Source: Linanthus parryae
Taxonomy: Eukaryota; Streptophyta; Magnoliopsida; Ericales; Polemoniaceae
DNA: 64,000 nucleotides
Direction: 5' to 3'
Assembly: GCA_023055425.1 (NCBI GenBank)
Contig: JALGPY010000079.1
Location: 1-64,000, forward strand
The position numbers and the translations under genes are program-made. The notes below the pieces were generated by a model, which saw only the letters and a program-made list of their open reading frames with translations, was not told where the DNA came from and searched no databases. Of this stretch, positions 41,842 through 57,099 are shown one piece after another (within the stretch, counting starts at the first letter, position 1; every line of letters starts with the position of its first letter).

Positions 41842-43702
41842 CAACCCTCAAACCCTTCACCCTTTTGAGAAATCAAATCACTCAAAACAAGATTTCGAAG
41901 CATTTTTAGCACCTTTTTCTAATATCTAATTGTTACAAAAACGAGTGAATCTTTACCTAATATTGTAGACTGACAATCAAACTATAGGATCAGGAAAAAA
42001 GTTACAACTAAAAACCTTCTTTGGCCTGCCAAAAACCTCCTCAAAATACCCATAAAATGTCACAAAACCATAATTTATCATTAAAAATCATACCCTGATC
42101 ATCACCCAAACTCAATAAACACCAAATCCCCTAATCCCATATCCTCAATTAAACCCTAAATAGAAATCTAAAACACTGAATTGGACCCCCAACCCTCAAA
42201 CCCTTCACCCTTTTGAAAAATCAAATCACTCAAAACAAGATTTCGAAGCGTTTTTAGCACCTTTTTGTAATATCTAAATGTTACAAAAACGAGTGAATCT
42301 TTACCTAATATTGTAGACTTTCAATCAAACTATAGGATCACGAAAAAAATTACCCATAAAAACATTCTTTGGCCTGCAAAAAACCTCCTCAAAATACCCA
42401 TAAAATGTCCCAAAACCATGATTTATCATTAAAAATCATACCCTAATAGTCACCCCAAACTCAAAAAACACCAAATCCTCTAATCCCATATCCTCAATTA
42501 AACCCTATATAGAAATCTAAAACACTGAATTGGACCCCCGACCCTCAAACCCTTCACCCATTTGAGAATTCAAATCACTCAAAACAAGATTTCGAAGCAT
42601 TTTGAGAACCTTTTTCTAATATCTAAATGTTACAAAAACGAGTGAATCTTTACCTCATACGGTAGACTGACAATCAAACTATAGTATCACGAAAAAAGTT
42701 ACAACTAAAAACCTTCTTTGTAATGCCAAAAACCTCCTCAATATACCCATAAAATGTCCCCAATCCATAATTTATCATTAAAAATCATACCCTGATCATC
42801 ACCCCAAACTCAAAAAACACCAAATACTCTAATCCCATATCCTCAATTAAACCCAAAATAGAAATCTAAAACACTGAATTGGACCCCCAACCCTCAAACC
42901 CTTCACCCTTTTGAGAAATCAAATCACTCAAAATAAGATTTCGAAGCATTTTTAGCACCTTTTTCTAATATCTAATTCTTACAAAAACGAGTGAATCTTT
43001 ACCTAATATTGTAGACTGACAATCAAACTATAGGATACGAAAAAAGTTACAACTAAAAACCTTCTTTGGCCTGCCAAAAACCTCCTCAAAATACTCATAA
43101 AATGTCCCAAAATCATGATTTATCATTAAAAATCATACCCTGATCATCACCCAAACTCAATAAACACCAAATCCCCTAATCCCATATCCTCAATTAAACC
43201 CTAAATAGAAATCTAAAACACTGAATTGGACCCCCAACCCTCAAACCCTTCACCCTTTTGAAAAATCAAATCACTCAAAACAAGATTTCGAAGCGTTTTT
43301 AGCACCTTTTTGTAATATCTAAATGTTACAAAAACGAGTGAATCTTTACCTAATATTGTAGACTTTCAATCAAACTATAGGATCACGAAAAAAGTTACAA
43401 CTAAAAACCTACTTTGGCCTGCAAAAAACCTCCTCAAAATACCCATAAAATGTCCCAAAACCATGATTTATCATTAAAAATCATACCCTAATAGTCACCC
43501 CAAACTCAAAAAATACCAAATCCTCTAATCCCATATCCTCAATTAAACCCTATATAGAAATCTAAAACACTGAATTGGACCCCAACCCTCAAACCCTTCA
43601 CCCATTTGAGAATTCAAATCACTCAAAACAAGATTTCGAAGCATTTTGAGAACCTTTTTCTAATATCTAAATGTTACAAAAACGAGTGAATCTTTACCTA
43701 AT

Positions 43703-46700
43703 ACTGTAGACTGACAATCAAACTATAGTATCACGAAAAAAGTTACAACTAAAAACCTTCTTTGGTCTGCCAAAAACCTCCTCAATATACCCATAAAATG
43801 TCCCCAAACCATAATTTATCATTAAAAATCATACCCTGATCATCACCCCAAACTCAAAAAACACCAAATACTCTAATCCCATATCCTCAATTAAACCCTA
43901 AATAGAAATCTAAAACACTGAATTGGACCCCCAACCCTCAAACCCTTCACCCTTTTGAGAAATCAAATCACTCAAAACAAGATTTCGAAGCATTTTAAGC
44001 ACCTTTTTCTAATATCTTATTGTTACAAAAACGAGTGAATCTTTACCTAACATTGTAGACTGACAATCAAACTATAGGATCACGAAAAAAGTAACAACTA
44101 AAAACCTTCTTTGGCCTGCCAAAAACCTCCTCAAAATACCCATAAAATGTCACAAAACCATAATTTATCATTAAAAATCATACCCTGATCATCACCCAAA
44201 CTCAATAAACACCGAATCCCCTAATCCCATATCCTCAATTAAACCCTAAATAGAAATCTAAAACACTGAATTGGACCCCCAACCCTCAAACCCTTCACCC
44301 TTTTGAGAAATCAAATCACTCAAAACAAGATTTCGAAGCATTTTTAGCACCTTTTTCTAATATCTAATTCTTACAAAAACGAGTGAATCTTTACCTAATA
44401 TTGTAGACTTTCAATCAAACTATAGGATCACGAAAAAAGTTACAACTAAAAACCTACTTTGGCCTGCAAAAAACCTCCTCAAAATACCCATAAAATGTCC
44501 CAAAACCATGATTTATCATTAAAAATCATACCCTAATAGTCACCCCAAACTCAAAAAACACCAAATCCTCTAATCCCATATCCTCAATTAAACCCTATAT
44601 AGAAATCTAAAACACTGAATTGGACCCCCACCCTCAAACCCTTCACCCATTTGAGAATTCAAATCACTCAAAACAAGATTTCGAAGCATTTTGAGAACCT
44701 TTTTCTAATATCTAAATGTTACAAAAACGAGTGAATCTTTACCTAATACTGTAGACTGACAATCAAAGTATAGTATCACGAAAAAAGTTACAACTAAAAA
44801 CCTTCTTTGGTCTGCCAAAAACCTCCTCAATATACCCATAAAATGTCCCCAAACCATAATTTATCATTAAAAATCATACCCTGATCATCACCCCAAACTC
44901 AAAAAACACCAAATACTCTAATCCCATATCCTCAATTAAACCCTAAATAGAAATCTAAAACACTGAATTGGACCCCCAACCCTCAAACCCTTCACCCTTT
45001 TGAGAAATCAAATCACTCAAAACAAGATTTCGAAGCATTTTTAGCACCTTTTTCTAATATCTAATTCTTACAAAAACGAGTGAATCTTTACCTAATATTG
45101 TAGACTTTCAATCAAACTATAGGATCACGAAAAAAGTTACAACTAAAAACCTACTTTGGCCTGCAAAAAACCTCCTCAAAATACCCATAAAATGTCCCAA
45201 AACCATGATTTATCATTAAAAATCATACCCTAATAGTCACCCCAAACTCAAAAAACACCAAATCCTCTAATCCCATATCCTCAATTAAACCCTATATAGA
45301 AATCTAAAACACTGAATTGGACCCCCACCCTCAAACCCTTCACCCATTTGAGAATTCAAATCACTCAAAACAAGATTTCGAAGCATTTTGAGAACCTTTT
45401 TCTAATATCTAAATGTTACAAAAACGAGTGAATCTTTACCTAATACTGTAGACTGACAATCAAAGTATAGTATCACGAAAAAAGTTACAACTAAAAACCT
45501 TCTTTGGTCTGCCAAAAACCTCCTCAATATACCCATAAAATGTCCCCAAATCATAATTTATCATTAAAAATCATACCCTGATCATCACCCCAAACTCAAA
45601 AAACACCAAATACTCTAATCCCATATCCTCAATTAAACCCTAAATAGAAATCTAAAACACTGAATTGGACCCCCAACCCTCAAACCCTTCACCCTTTTGA
45701 GAAATCAAATCACTCAAAACAAGATTTCGAAGCATTTTAAGCACCTTTTTCTAATATCTTATTGTTACAAAAACGAGTGAATCTTTACCTAACATTGTAG
45801 ACTGACAATCAAACTATAGGATCACGAAAAAAGTAACAACTAAAAACCTTCTTTGGCCTGCCAAAAACCTCCTCAAAATACCCATAAAATGTCACAAAAC
45901 CATAATTTATCATTAAAAATCATACCCTGATCATCACCCAAACTCAATAAACACCGAATCCCCTAATCCCATATCCTCAATTAAACCCTAAATAGAAATC
46001 TAAAACACTGAATTGGACCCCCAACCCTCAAACCCTTCACCCTTTTGAGAAATCAAATCACTCAAAACAAGATTTCGAAGCATTTTTAGCACCTTTTTCT
46101 AATATCTAATTCTTACAAAAACGAGTGAATCTTTACCTAATATTGTAGACTTTCAATCAAACTATAGGATCACGAAAAAAGTTACAACTAAAAACCTACT
46201 TTGGCCTGCAAAAAACCTCCTCAAAATACCCATAAAATGTCCCAAAACCATGATTTATCATTAAAAATCATACCCTAATAGTCACCCCAAACTCAAAAAA
46301 CACCAAATCCTCTAATCCCATATCCTCAATTAAACCCTATATAGAAATCTAAAACACTGAATTGGACCCCCACCCTCAAACCCTTCACCCATTTGAGAAT
46401 TCAAATCACTCAAAACAAGATTTCGAAGCATTTTGAGAACCTTTTTCTAATATCTAAATGTTACAAAAACGAGTGAATCTTTACCTAATACTGTAGACTG
46501 ACAATCAAAGTATAGTATCACGAAAAAAGTTACAACTAAAAACCTTCTTTGGTCTGCCAAAAACCTCCTCAATATACCCATAAAATGTCCCCAAACCATA
46601 ATTTATCATTAAAAATCATACCCTGATCATCACCCCAAACTCAAAAAACACCAAATACTCTAATCCCATATCCTCAATTAAACCCTAAATAGAAATCTAA

Positions 46701-47187
46701 AACACTGAATTGGACCCCCAACCCTCAAACCCTTCACCCTTTTGAGAAATCAAATCACTCAAAACAAGATTTCGAAGCATTTTTAGCACCTTTTTCTAAT
46801 ATCTAATTCTTACAAAAACGAGTGAATCTTTACCTAATATTGTAGACTTTCAATCAAACTATAGGATCACGAAAAAAGTTACAACTAAAAACCTACTTTG
46901 GCCTGCAAAAAACCTCCTCAAAATACCCATAAAATGTCCCAAAACCATGATTTATCATTAAAAATCATACCCTAATAGTCACCCCAAACTCAAAAAACAC
47001 CAAATCCTCTAATCCCATATCCTCAATTAAACCCTATATAGAAATCTAAAACACTGAATTGGACCCCCACCCTCAAACCCTTCACCCATTTGAGAATTCA
47101 AATCACTCAAAACAAGATTTCGAAGCATTTTGAGAACCTTTTTCTAATATCTAAATGTTACAAAAACGAGTGAATCTTTACCTAATA
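43703..47187. repeat. Pentamer higher-order repeat, 1,742 bp x2
   Basis: The C-monomer anchor ACTGTAGA occurs at 43703, 44748, 45445, 46490 and 47187, giving steps of 1045, 697, 1045, 697. Two five-monomer units of exactly 1,742 bp are therefore adjacent. Private marks such as CACCGAATCCCC and TCTTATTGTTAC recur once per unit. Confidence 0.85.
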
Positions 47188-47419
47188 CTGTAGACTGACA
47201 ATCAAAGTATAGTATCACGAAAAAAGTTACAACTAAAAACCTTCTTTGGTCTGCCAAAAACCTCCTCAATATACCCATAAAATGTCCCCAAATCATAATT
47301 TATCATTAAAAATCATACCCTGATCATCACCCCAAACTCAAAAAACACCAAATACTCTAATCCCATATCCTCAATTAAACCCTAAATAGAAATCTAAAAC
47401 ACTGAATTGGACCCCCAAC

Positions 47420-50400
47420 CCTCAAACCCTTCACTCTTTTGAGAAATCAAATCACTCAAAACAAGATTTCGAAGCATTTTTAGCACCTTTTTCTAATATC
47501 TAATTGTTACAAAAACGAGTGAATCTTTACCTAATATTGTAGACTGACAATCAAACTATAGGATCACGAAAAAAGTTACAACTAAAAACCTTCTTTGGCC
47601 TGCCAAAAACCTCCTCAAAATACCCATAAAATGTCACAAAACCATAATTTATCATTAAAAATCATACCCTGATCATCACCCAAACTCAATAAACACCAAA
47701 TCCCCTAATCCCATATCCTCAATTAAACCCTAAATAGAAATCTAAAACACTGAATTGGACCCCCAACCCTCAAACCCTTCACCCTTTTGAAAAATCAAAT
47801 CACTCAAAACAAGATTTCGAAGCGTTTTTAGCACCTTTTTATAATATCTAAATGTTACAAAAACGAGTGAATCTTTACCTAATATTGTAGACTTTCAATC
47901 AAACTATAGGATCACGAAAAAAATTACCCATAAAAACATTCTTTGGCCTGCAAAAAACCTCCTCAAAATACCCATAAAATGTCCCAATACCATGATTTAT
48001 CATTAAAAATCATACCCTAATAATCACCCCAAACTCAAAAAACACCAAATCCTCTAATCCCATATCCTCAATTAAATCCTATATAGAAATCTAAAACATT
48101 GAATTGGACCCCCGACCCTCAAACACGTCACCCATTTGAGAATTCAAATCACACAAAACAAGATTTCGAAGCATTTTGAGAACCTTTTTCTAATATCTAA
48201 ATGTTACAAAAACTAGTGAATCTTTACCTAATACTGTAGACTGACAATCAAACTATAGTATCACGAAAAAAGTTACAACTAAAAACCTTCTTTGGCCTGC
48301 CAAAAACCTCCTCAATATACCCATAAAATGTCCCCAAACCATAATTTATCATTAAAAATCATATCCTGATCATCACCCCAAACTCAAAAAACACCAAATA
48401 CTCTAATCCCATATCCTCAATTAAACCCTAAATAGAAATCTAAAACACTGAATTGGACCCCCAACCCTCAAACCCTTCACCCTTTTGAGAAATCAAATCA
48501 CTCAAAACAAGATTTCGAAGCATTTTTAGCACCTTTTTCTAATATCTAATTGTTACAAAAACGAGTGAATCTTTACCTAATATTGTAGACTGACAATCAA
48601 ACTATAGGATCACGAAAAAAGTTACAACTAAAAACCTACTTTGGCCTGCAAAAAACCTCCTCAAAATACCCATAAAATGTCCCAAAACCATGATTTATCA
48701 TTAAAAATCATACCCTAATAGTCACCCCAAACTCAAAAAACACCAAATCCTCTAATCCCATATCCTCAATTAAACCCTATATAGAAATCTAAAACACTGA
48801 ATTGGACCCCCACCCTCAAACCCTTCACCCATTTGAGAATTCAAATTACTCAAAACAAGATTTCGAAGCATTTTGAGAACCTTTTTCTAATATCTAAATG
48901 TTACAAAAACGAGTGAATCTTTACCTAATACTGTAGACTGACAATCAAAGTATAGTATCACGAAAAAAGTTACAACTAAAAACCTTCTTTGGTCTGCCAA
49001 AAACCTCCTCAATATACCCATAAAATGTCCCCAAACCATAATTTATCATTAAAAATCATACCCTGATCATCACCCCAAACTCAAAAAACACCAAATCCTC
49101 TAATCCCATATCCTCAATTAAACCCTAAATAGAAATCTAAAACACTGAATTGGACCCCCAACCCTCAAACCCTTCACCCTTTTGAGAAATCAAATCACTC
49201 AAAACAAGATTTCGAAGCATTTTTAGCACCTTTTTCTAATATCTAATTCTTACAAAAACGAGTGAATCTTTACCTAATATTGTAGACTTTCAATCAAACT
49301 ATAGGATCACGAAAAAAGTTACAACTAAAAACCTACTTTGGCCTGCAAAAAACCTCCTCAAAATACCCATAAAATGTCCCAAAACCATGATTTATCATTA
49401 AAAATCATACCCTAATAGTCACCCCAAACTCAAAAAACACCAAATCCTCTAATCCCATATCCTCAATTAAACCCTATATAGAAATCTAAAACACTGAATT
49501 GGACCCCCACCCTCAAACCCTTCACCCATTTGAGAATTCAAATCACTCAAAACAAGATTTCGAAGCATTTTGAGAACCTTTTTCTAATATCTAAATGTTA
49601 CAAAAACGAGTGAATCTTTACCTAATACTGTAGACTGACAATCAAAGTATAGTATCACGAAAAAAGTTACAACTAAAAACCTTCTTTGGTCTGCCAAAAA
49701 CCTCCTCAATATACCCATAAAATGTCCCCAAATCATAATTTATCATTAAAAATCATACCCTGATCATCACCCCAAACTCAAAAAACACCAAATACTCTAA
49801 TCCCATATCCTCAATTAAACCCTAAATAGAAATCTAAAACACTGAATTGGACCCCCAACCCTCAAACCCTTCACCCTTTTGAGAAATCAAATCACTCAAA
49901 ACAAGATTTCGAAGCATTTTTAGCACCTTTTTCAAATATCTAATTGTTACAAAAACGAGTGAATCTTTACCTAATATTGTAGACTGACAATCAAACTATA
50001 GGATCACGAAAAAAGTTACAACTAAAAACCTTCTTTGGCCTGCCAAAAACCTCCTCAAAATACCCATAAAACGTCACAAAACCATAATTTATCATTAAAA
50101 ATCATACCCTGATCATCACCCAAACTCAATAAACACCAAATCCCCTAATCCCATATCCTCAATTAAACCCTAAATAGAAATCTAAAACACTGAATTGGAC
50201 CCCCAACCCTCAAACCCTTCACCCTTTTGAAAAATCAAATCACTCAAAACAAGATTTCGAAGCGTTTTTAGCACCTTTTTATAATATCTAAATGTTACAA
50301 AAACGAGTGAATCTTTACCTAATATTGTAGACTTTCAATCAAACTATAGGATCACGAAAAAAATTACCCATAAAAACATTCTTTGGCCTGCAAAAAACCT

Positions 50401-51060
50401 CCTCAAAATACCCATAAAATGTCCCAAAACCATGATTTATCATTAAAAATCATACCCTAATAATCACCCCAAACTCAAAAAACACCAAATCCTCTAATCC
50501 CATATCCTCAATTAAATCCTATATAGAAATCTAAAACATTGAATTGGACCCCCGACCCTCAAACCCGTCACCCATTTGAGAATTCAAATCACACAAAACA
50601 AGATTTCGAAGCATTTTGAGAACCTTTTTCTAATATCTAAATGTTACAAAAACTAGTGAATCTTTACCTAATATTGTAGACTGACAATCAAACTATAGTA
50701 TCACGAAAAAAGTTACAACTAAAAACCTTCTTTGGCCTGCCAAAAACCTCCTCAATATACCCATAAAATGTCCCCAAACCATAATTTATCATTAAAAATC
50801 ATATCCTGATCATCACCCCAAACTCAAAAAACACCAAATACTCTAATCCCATATCCTCAATTAAACCCTAAATAGAAATCTAAAACACTGAATTGGACCC
50901 CCAACCCTCAAACCCTTCACCCTTTTGAGAAATCAAATCACTCAAAACAAGATTTCGAAGCATTTTTAGCACCTTTTTCTAATATCTAATTGTTACAAAA
51001 ACGAGTGAATCTTTACCTAATATTGTAGACTGACAATCAAACTATAGGATCACGAAAAAA
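47420..51060. repeat. ~2.44-kb duplicated satellite block
   Basis: Rare variants recur 2,440 bp apart: AAACTAGTGAATC (48211 and 50651), ATTACCCATAAAAACATTC (47923 and 50362) and TTTTTATAATATC (~47838 and ~50280). The block corresponds to seven monomers. Edges are approximate. Confidence 0.75.
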
Positions 51061-52756
51061 GTTACAACTAAAAACCTTCTTTGGCCTGCCAAAAACCTCC
51101 TCAAAATACCCATAAAATGTCACAAAACCATAATTTATCATTAAAAATCATACCCTTATCATCACCCAAACTCAATAAACACCAAATCCCCTAATCCCAT
51201 ATCCTCAATTAAACCCTAAATAGAAATCTAAAACACTGAATTGGACCCCCAACCCTTAAACCCTTCACCCTTTTGAAAAATCAAATCACTCAAAACAAGT
51301 TTCGAAGCGTTTTTAGCACCTTTTTGTAATATCTAAATGTTACAAAAACGAGTGAATCTTTACCTAATATTGTAGACTTTCAATCAAACTATAGGATCAC
51401 GAAGAAAGTTACAACTAAAAACCTTCTTTGGCCTGCAAAAAACCTCCTCAAAATACCCATAAAATGTCCCAAAACCATGATTTATCATTAAAAATCATAC
51501 CCTAATAGTCACCCCAAACTCAAAAAACACCAAATCCTCTAATCCCATATCCTCAATTAAACCCTATATAGAAATCTAAAACACTGAATTGGACCCCCAA
51601 CCCTCAAACCCTTCACCCATTTGAGAATTCAAATCACTCAAAACAAGATTTCGAAGCATTTTGAGAACCTTTTTTTAATATCTAAATGTTACAAAAACGT
51701 GTGAATCTTTACCTAATACTGTAGACTGACAATCGAAGTATAGTATCACGAAAAAAGTTACAACTAAAAACCTTCTTTGGCCTGCCAAAAACCTCCTCAA
51801 TATACCCATAAAATGTCCCCAAACCATAATTTATCATTAAAAATCATACCCTGATCATCACCCCAAACTCAAAAAACACCAAATACTCTAATCCCATATC
51901 CTCAATTAAACCCTAAATAGAAATCTAAAACACTGAATTGGACCCCCAACCCCCAAACCCTTCACCCTTTTGAGAAATCAAATCACTCAAAACAAGATTT
52001 CGAAGCATTTTTAGCACCTTTTTCTAATATCTAATTGTTACAAAAACGAGTGAATCTTTACCTAATATTGTAGACTGACAATCAAACTATAGGATCACGG
52101 AAAAAGTTACAACTAAAAACCTTCTTTGGCCTGCCAAAAACCTCCTCAAAATACCCATAAAATGTCACAAAACCATAATTTATCATTAAAAATCATACCC
52201 TGATCATCACCCAAACTCAATAAACACCAAATCCCCTAATCCCATATCCTCAATTAAACCCTAAATAGAAATCTAAAACACTGAATTGGACCCCCAACCC
52301 TCAAACCCTTCACCCTTTTGAAAAATCAAATCACTCAAAACAAGATTTCGAAGCGTTTTTAGCACCTTTTTGTAATATCTAAATGTTAAAAAAACGAGTG
52401 AATCTTTACGTAATATTGTAGACTTTCAATCAAACTATAAGATCACGAAAAAAATTACCCATAAAAACATTCTTTGGCCTGCAAAAAACCTCCTCAAAAT
52501 ACCCATAAAATGTCCCAAAACCATGATTTATCATTAAAAATCATACCCTAATAGTCACCCCAAAATCAAAAAACACCAAATCCTCTAATCCCATATCCTC
52601 AATTAAACCCTATATAGAAATCTAAATCACTGAATTGGACCCCCGACCCTCAAACCCTTCACCCATTTGAGAATTCAAATCACTCAAAACAAGATTTCGA
52701 AGCATTTTGAGAACCTTTTTCTAATATCTAAATGTTTCAAAAACGAGTGAATCTTT

Positions 52757-55700
52757 ACCTAATACTGTAGACTGACAATCAAACTATAGTATCACGAAAA
52801 AAGTTACAACTAAAAACCTTCTTTGGCCTGCCAAAAACCTCCTCAATATACCCATAAAATGTCCCCAAACCATAATTTATCATTAAAAATCATACCCTGA
52901 TCATCACCCCAAACTCAAAAGACACCAAATACTCTAATCCCATATCCTCAATTAAACCCTAAATAGAAATCTAAAACACTGAATTGGACCCCCAACCCTC
53001 AAACCCTTCACCCTTTTGAGAAATCAAATCACTCAAAACAAGATTTCGAAGCATTTTTAGCACCTTTTTCTAATATCTAATTCTTACAAAAACGAGTGAA
53101 TCTTTACCTAATATTGTAGACTGACAATCAAACTATAGGATAAAAAAAAAGTTACAACTAAAAACTTTCTTTGGCTGCCAAAAACCTCCTCAAAATACCC
53201 ATAAAATGTCACAAAACCATAATTTATCATTAAAAATCATACCCTGATCATCACCCAAACTCAATAAACACCAAATCCCCTAATCCCATATCCTCAATTA
53301 AACCCTAAATAGAAATCTAAAACACTGAATTGGACCCCCAACCCTCAAACCCTTCACCCTTTTGAAAAATCAAATCACTCAAAACAAGATTTCGAAGCGT
53401 TTTTAGCACCTTTTTGTAATATCTAAATGTTACAAAAACGAGTGAATCTTTACCTAATATTGTAGACTTTCAATCAAACTATAGGATCACGAAAAAAGTT
53501 ACAACTAAAAACCTATTTTGGCCTGCAAAAAACCTCCTCAAAATACCCATAAAATGTCCCAAAACCATGATTTATCATTAAAAATCATACCCTAATAGTC
53601 ACCCCAAACTCAAAAAATACCAAATCCTCTAATCCCATATCCTCAATTAAACCCTATATAGAAATCTAAAACACTGAATTGGACCCCCACCCTCAAACCC
53701 TTCACCCATTTGAGAATTCAAATCACTCAAAACAAGATTTCGAAGCATTTTGAGAACCTTTTTCTAATATCTAAATGTTACAAAAACGAGTGAATCTTTA
53801 CCTAATACTGTAGATTGACAATCAAACTATAGTATCACGAAAAAAGTTTCAACTAAAAACCTTCTTTGGTCTGCCAAAAACCTCCTCAATATACCCATAA
53901 AATGTCCCCAAACCATAATTTATCATTAAAAATCATACCCTGATCATCACCCCAAACTCAAAAAACACCAAATACTCTAATCCCATATCCTCAATTAAAC
54001 CCTAAATAGAAATCTAAAACACTGAATTGGACCCCCAACCCTCAAACCCTTCACCCTTTTGAGAAATCAAATCACTCAAAACAAGATTTCGAAGCATTTT
54101 AAGCACCTTTTTCTAATATCTTATTGTTACAAAAACGAGTGAATCTTTACCTAACATTGTAGACTGACAATCAAACTATAGGATCACGAAAAAAGTTACA
54201 ACTAAAAACCTTCTTTGGCCTGCCAAAAACCTCCTCAAAATACCCATAAAATGTCACAAAACCATAATTTATCATTAAAAATCATACCCTGATCATCACC
54301 CAAACTCAATAAACACCGAATCCCCTAATCCCATATCCTCAATTAAACCCTAAATAGAAATCTAAAACACTGAATTGGACCCCCAACCCTCAAACCCTTC
54401 ACCCTTTTGAGAAATCAAATCACTCAAAACAAGATTTCGAAGCATTTTTAGCACCTTTTTCTAATATCTAATTCTTACAAAAACGAGTGAATCTTTACCT
54501 AATATTGTAGACTTTCAATCAAACTATAGGATCACGAAAAAAGTTACAACTAAAAACCTACTTTGGCCTGCAAAAAACCTCCTCAAAATACCCATAAAAT
54601 GTCCCAAAACCATGATTTATCATTAAAAATCATACCCTAATAGTCACCCCAAACTCAAAAAACACAAAATCCTCTAATCCCATATCCTCAATTAAACCCT
54701 ATATAGAAATCTAAAACACTGAATTGGATCCCCACCCTCAAACCCTTCACCCATTTGAGAATTCAAATCACTCAAAACAAGATTTCGAATCATTTTGAGA
54801 ACCTTTTTCTAATATCTAACTGTTACAAAAACGAGTGAATCTTTACCTAATACTGTAGACTGACAATCAAAGTATAGTATCACGAAAAAAGTTACAACTA
54901 AAAACCTTCTTTGGTCTGCCAAAAACCTCCTCAATGTACCCATAAAATGTCCCCAAACCATAATTTATCATTAAAAATCATACCCTGATCATCACCCCAA
55001 ACTCAAAAAACACCAAATACTCTAATCCCATATCCTCAATTAAACCCTAAATAGAAATCTAAAACACTGAATTGGACCCCCAACCCTCAAACCCTTCACC
55101 CTTTTGAGAAATCAAATCACTCAAAACAAGATTTCGAAGCATTTTTAGCACCTTTTTCTAATATATAATTGTTACAAAAACGAGTGAATCTTTACCTAAT
55201 ATTGTAGACTGACAATCAAACTATAGGATCACGAAAAAAGTTACAACTAAAAACCTTCTTTGGCCTGCCAAAAACCTCCTCAAAATACCCATAAAATGTC
55301 ACAAAACCATAATTTATCATTAAAAATCATACCCTGATCATCACCCAAACTCAATAAACACCAAATCCCCTAATCCCATATCCTCAATTAAACCCTAAAT
55401 AGAAATCTAAAACACTGAATTGGACCCCCAACCCTCAAACCCTTCACCCTTTTGAAAAATCAAATCACTCAAAACAAGATTTCGAAGCGTTTTTAGCACC
55501 TTTTTATAATATCTAAATGTTACAAAAACGAGTGAATCTTTACCTAATATTGTAGACTTTCAATCAAACTATAGGATCACGAAAAAAATTACCCATAAAA
55601 ACATTCTTTGGCCTGCAAAAAACCTCCTCAAAATACCCATAAAATGTCCCAAAACCATGATTTATCATTAAAAATCATACCCTAATAATCACCCCAAACT

Positions 55701-57060
55701 CAAAAAACACCAAATCCTCTAATCCCATATCCTCAATTAAATCCTATATAGAAATCTTTACCTAATACTGTGGACTGACAGTCAAACTATAGTATCACGA
55801 AAAAAGTTACAACTAAAAACCTTCTTTGGCCTGCGAAAAACCTCCTCAATATACCCATAAAATGTCCCCAAACCATAATTTATCATTAAAAATCATACCC
55901 TGATCATCACCCCAAACTCAAAAGACACCAAATACTCTAATCCCATATCCTCAATTAAACCCTAAATAGAAATCTAAAACACTGAATTGGACCCCCAACC
56001 CTCAAACCCTTCACCCTTTTGAGAAATCAAATCACTCAAAACAAGATTTCGAAGCATTTTTAGCACCTTTTTCTAATATCTAATTCTTACAAAAACGAGT
56101 GAATCTTTACCTAATATTGTAGACTGACAATCAAACTATAGGATAAAAAAAAAGTTACAACTAAAAACTTTCTTTGGCTGCCAAAAACCTCCTCAAAATA
56201 CCCATAAAATGTCACAAAACCATAATTTATCATTAAAAATCATACCCTGATCATCACCCAAACTCAATAAACACCAAATCCCCTAATCCCATATCCTCAA
56301 TTAAACCCTAAATAGAAATCTAAAACACTGAATTGGACCCCCAACCCTCAAACCCTTCACCCTTTTGAAAAATCAAATCACTCAAAACAAGATTTCGAAG
56401 CGTTTTTAGCACCTTTTTGTAATATCTAAATGTTACAAAAACGAGTGAATCTTTACCTAATATTGTAGACTTTCAATCAAACTATAGGATCACGAAAAAA
56501 GTTACAACTAAAAACCTATTTTGGCCTGCAAAAAACCTCCTCAAAATACCCATAAAATGTCCCAAAACCATGATTTATCATTAAAAATCATACCCTAATA
56601 GTCACCCCAAACTCAAAAAATACCAAATCCTCTAATCCCATATCCTCAATTAAACCCTATATAGAAATCTAAAACACTGAATTGGACCCCCACCCTCAAA
56701 CCCTTCACCCATTTGAGAATTCAAATCACTCAAAACAAGATTTCGAAGCATTTTGAGAACCTTTTTCTAATATCTAAATGTTACAAAAACGAGTGAATCT
56801 TTACCTAATACTGTAGATTGACAATCAAACTATAGTATCACGAAAAAAGTTTCAACTAAAAACCTTCTTTGGTCTGCCAAAAACCTCCTCAATATACCCA
56901 TAAAATGTCCCCAAACCATAATTTATCATTAAAAATCATACCCTGATCATCACCCCAAACTCAAAAAACACCAAATACTCTAATCCCATATCCTCAATTA
57001 AACCCTAAATAGAAATCTAAAACACTGAATTGGACCCCCAACCCTCAAACCCTTCACCCT
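52757..57060. repeat. ~3.0-kb duplicated satellite block with breakpoint
   Basis: Rare marks recur ~3,003 bp apart: CAAAAGACACC (52917 and 55919), GGATAAAAAAAAAG (53141 and 56144) and AGTTTCAACT with TAGATTGACAATC (53813 and 56816). The second copy begins at a junction near 55756, where GAAATC is joined directly to TTTACC with loss of ~140 bp of a monomer. Confidence 0.8.
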
Positions 57061-57099
57061 TTTGAGAAATCAAATCACTCAAAACAAGATTTCGAAGCA

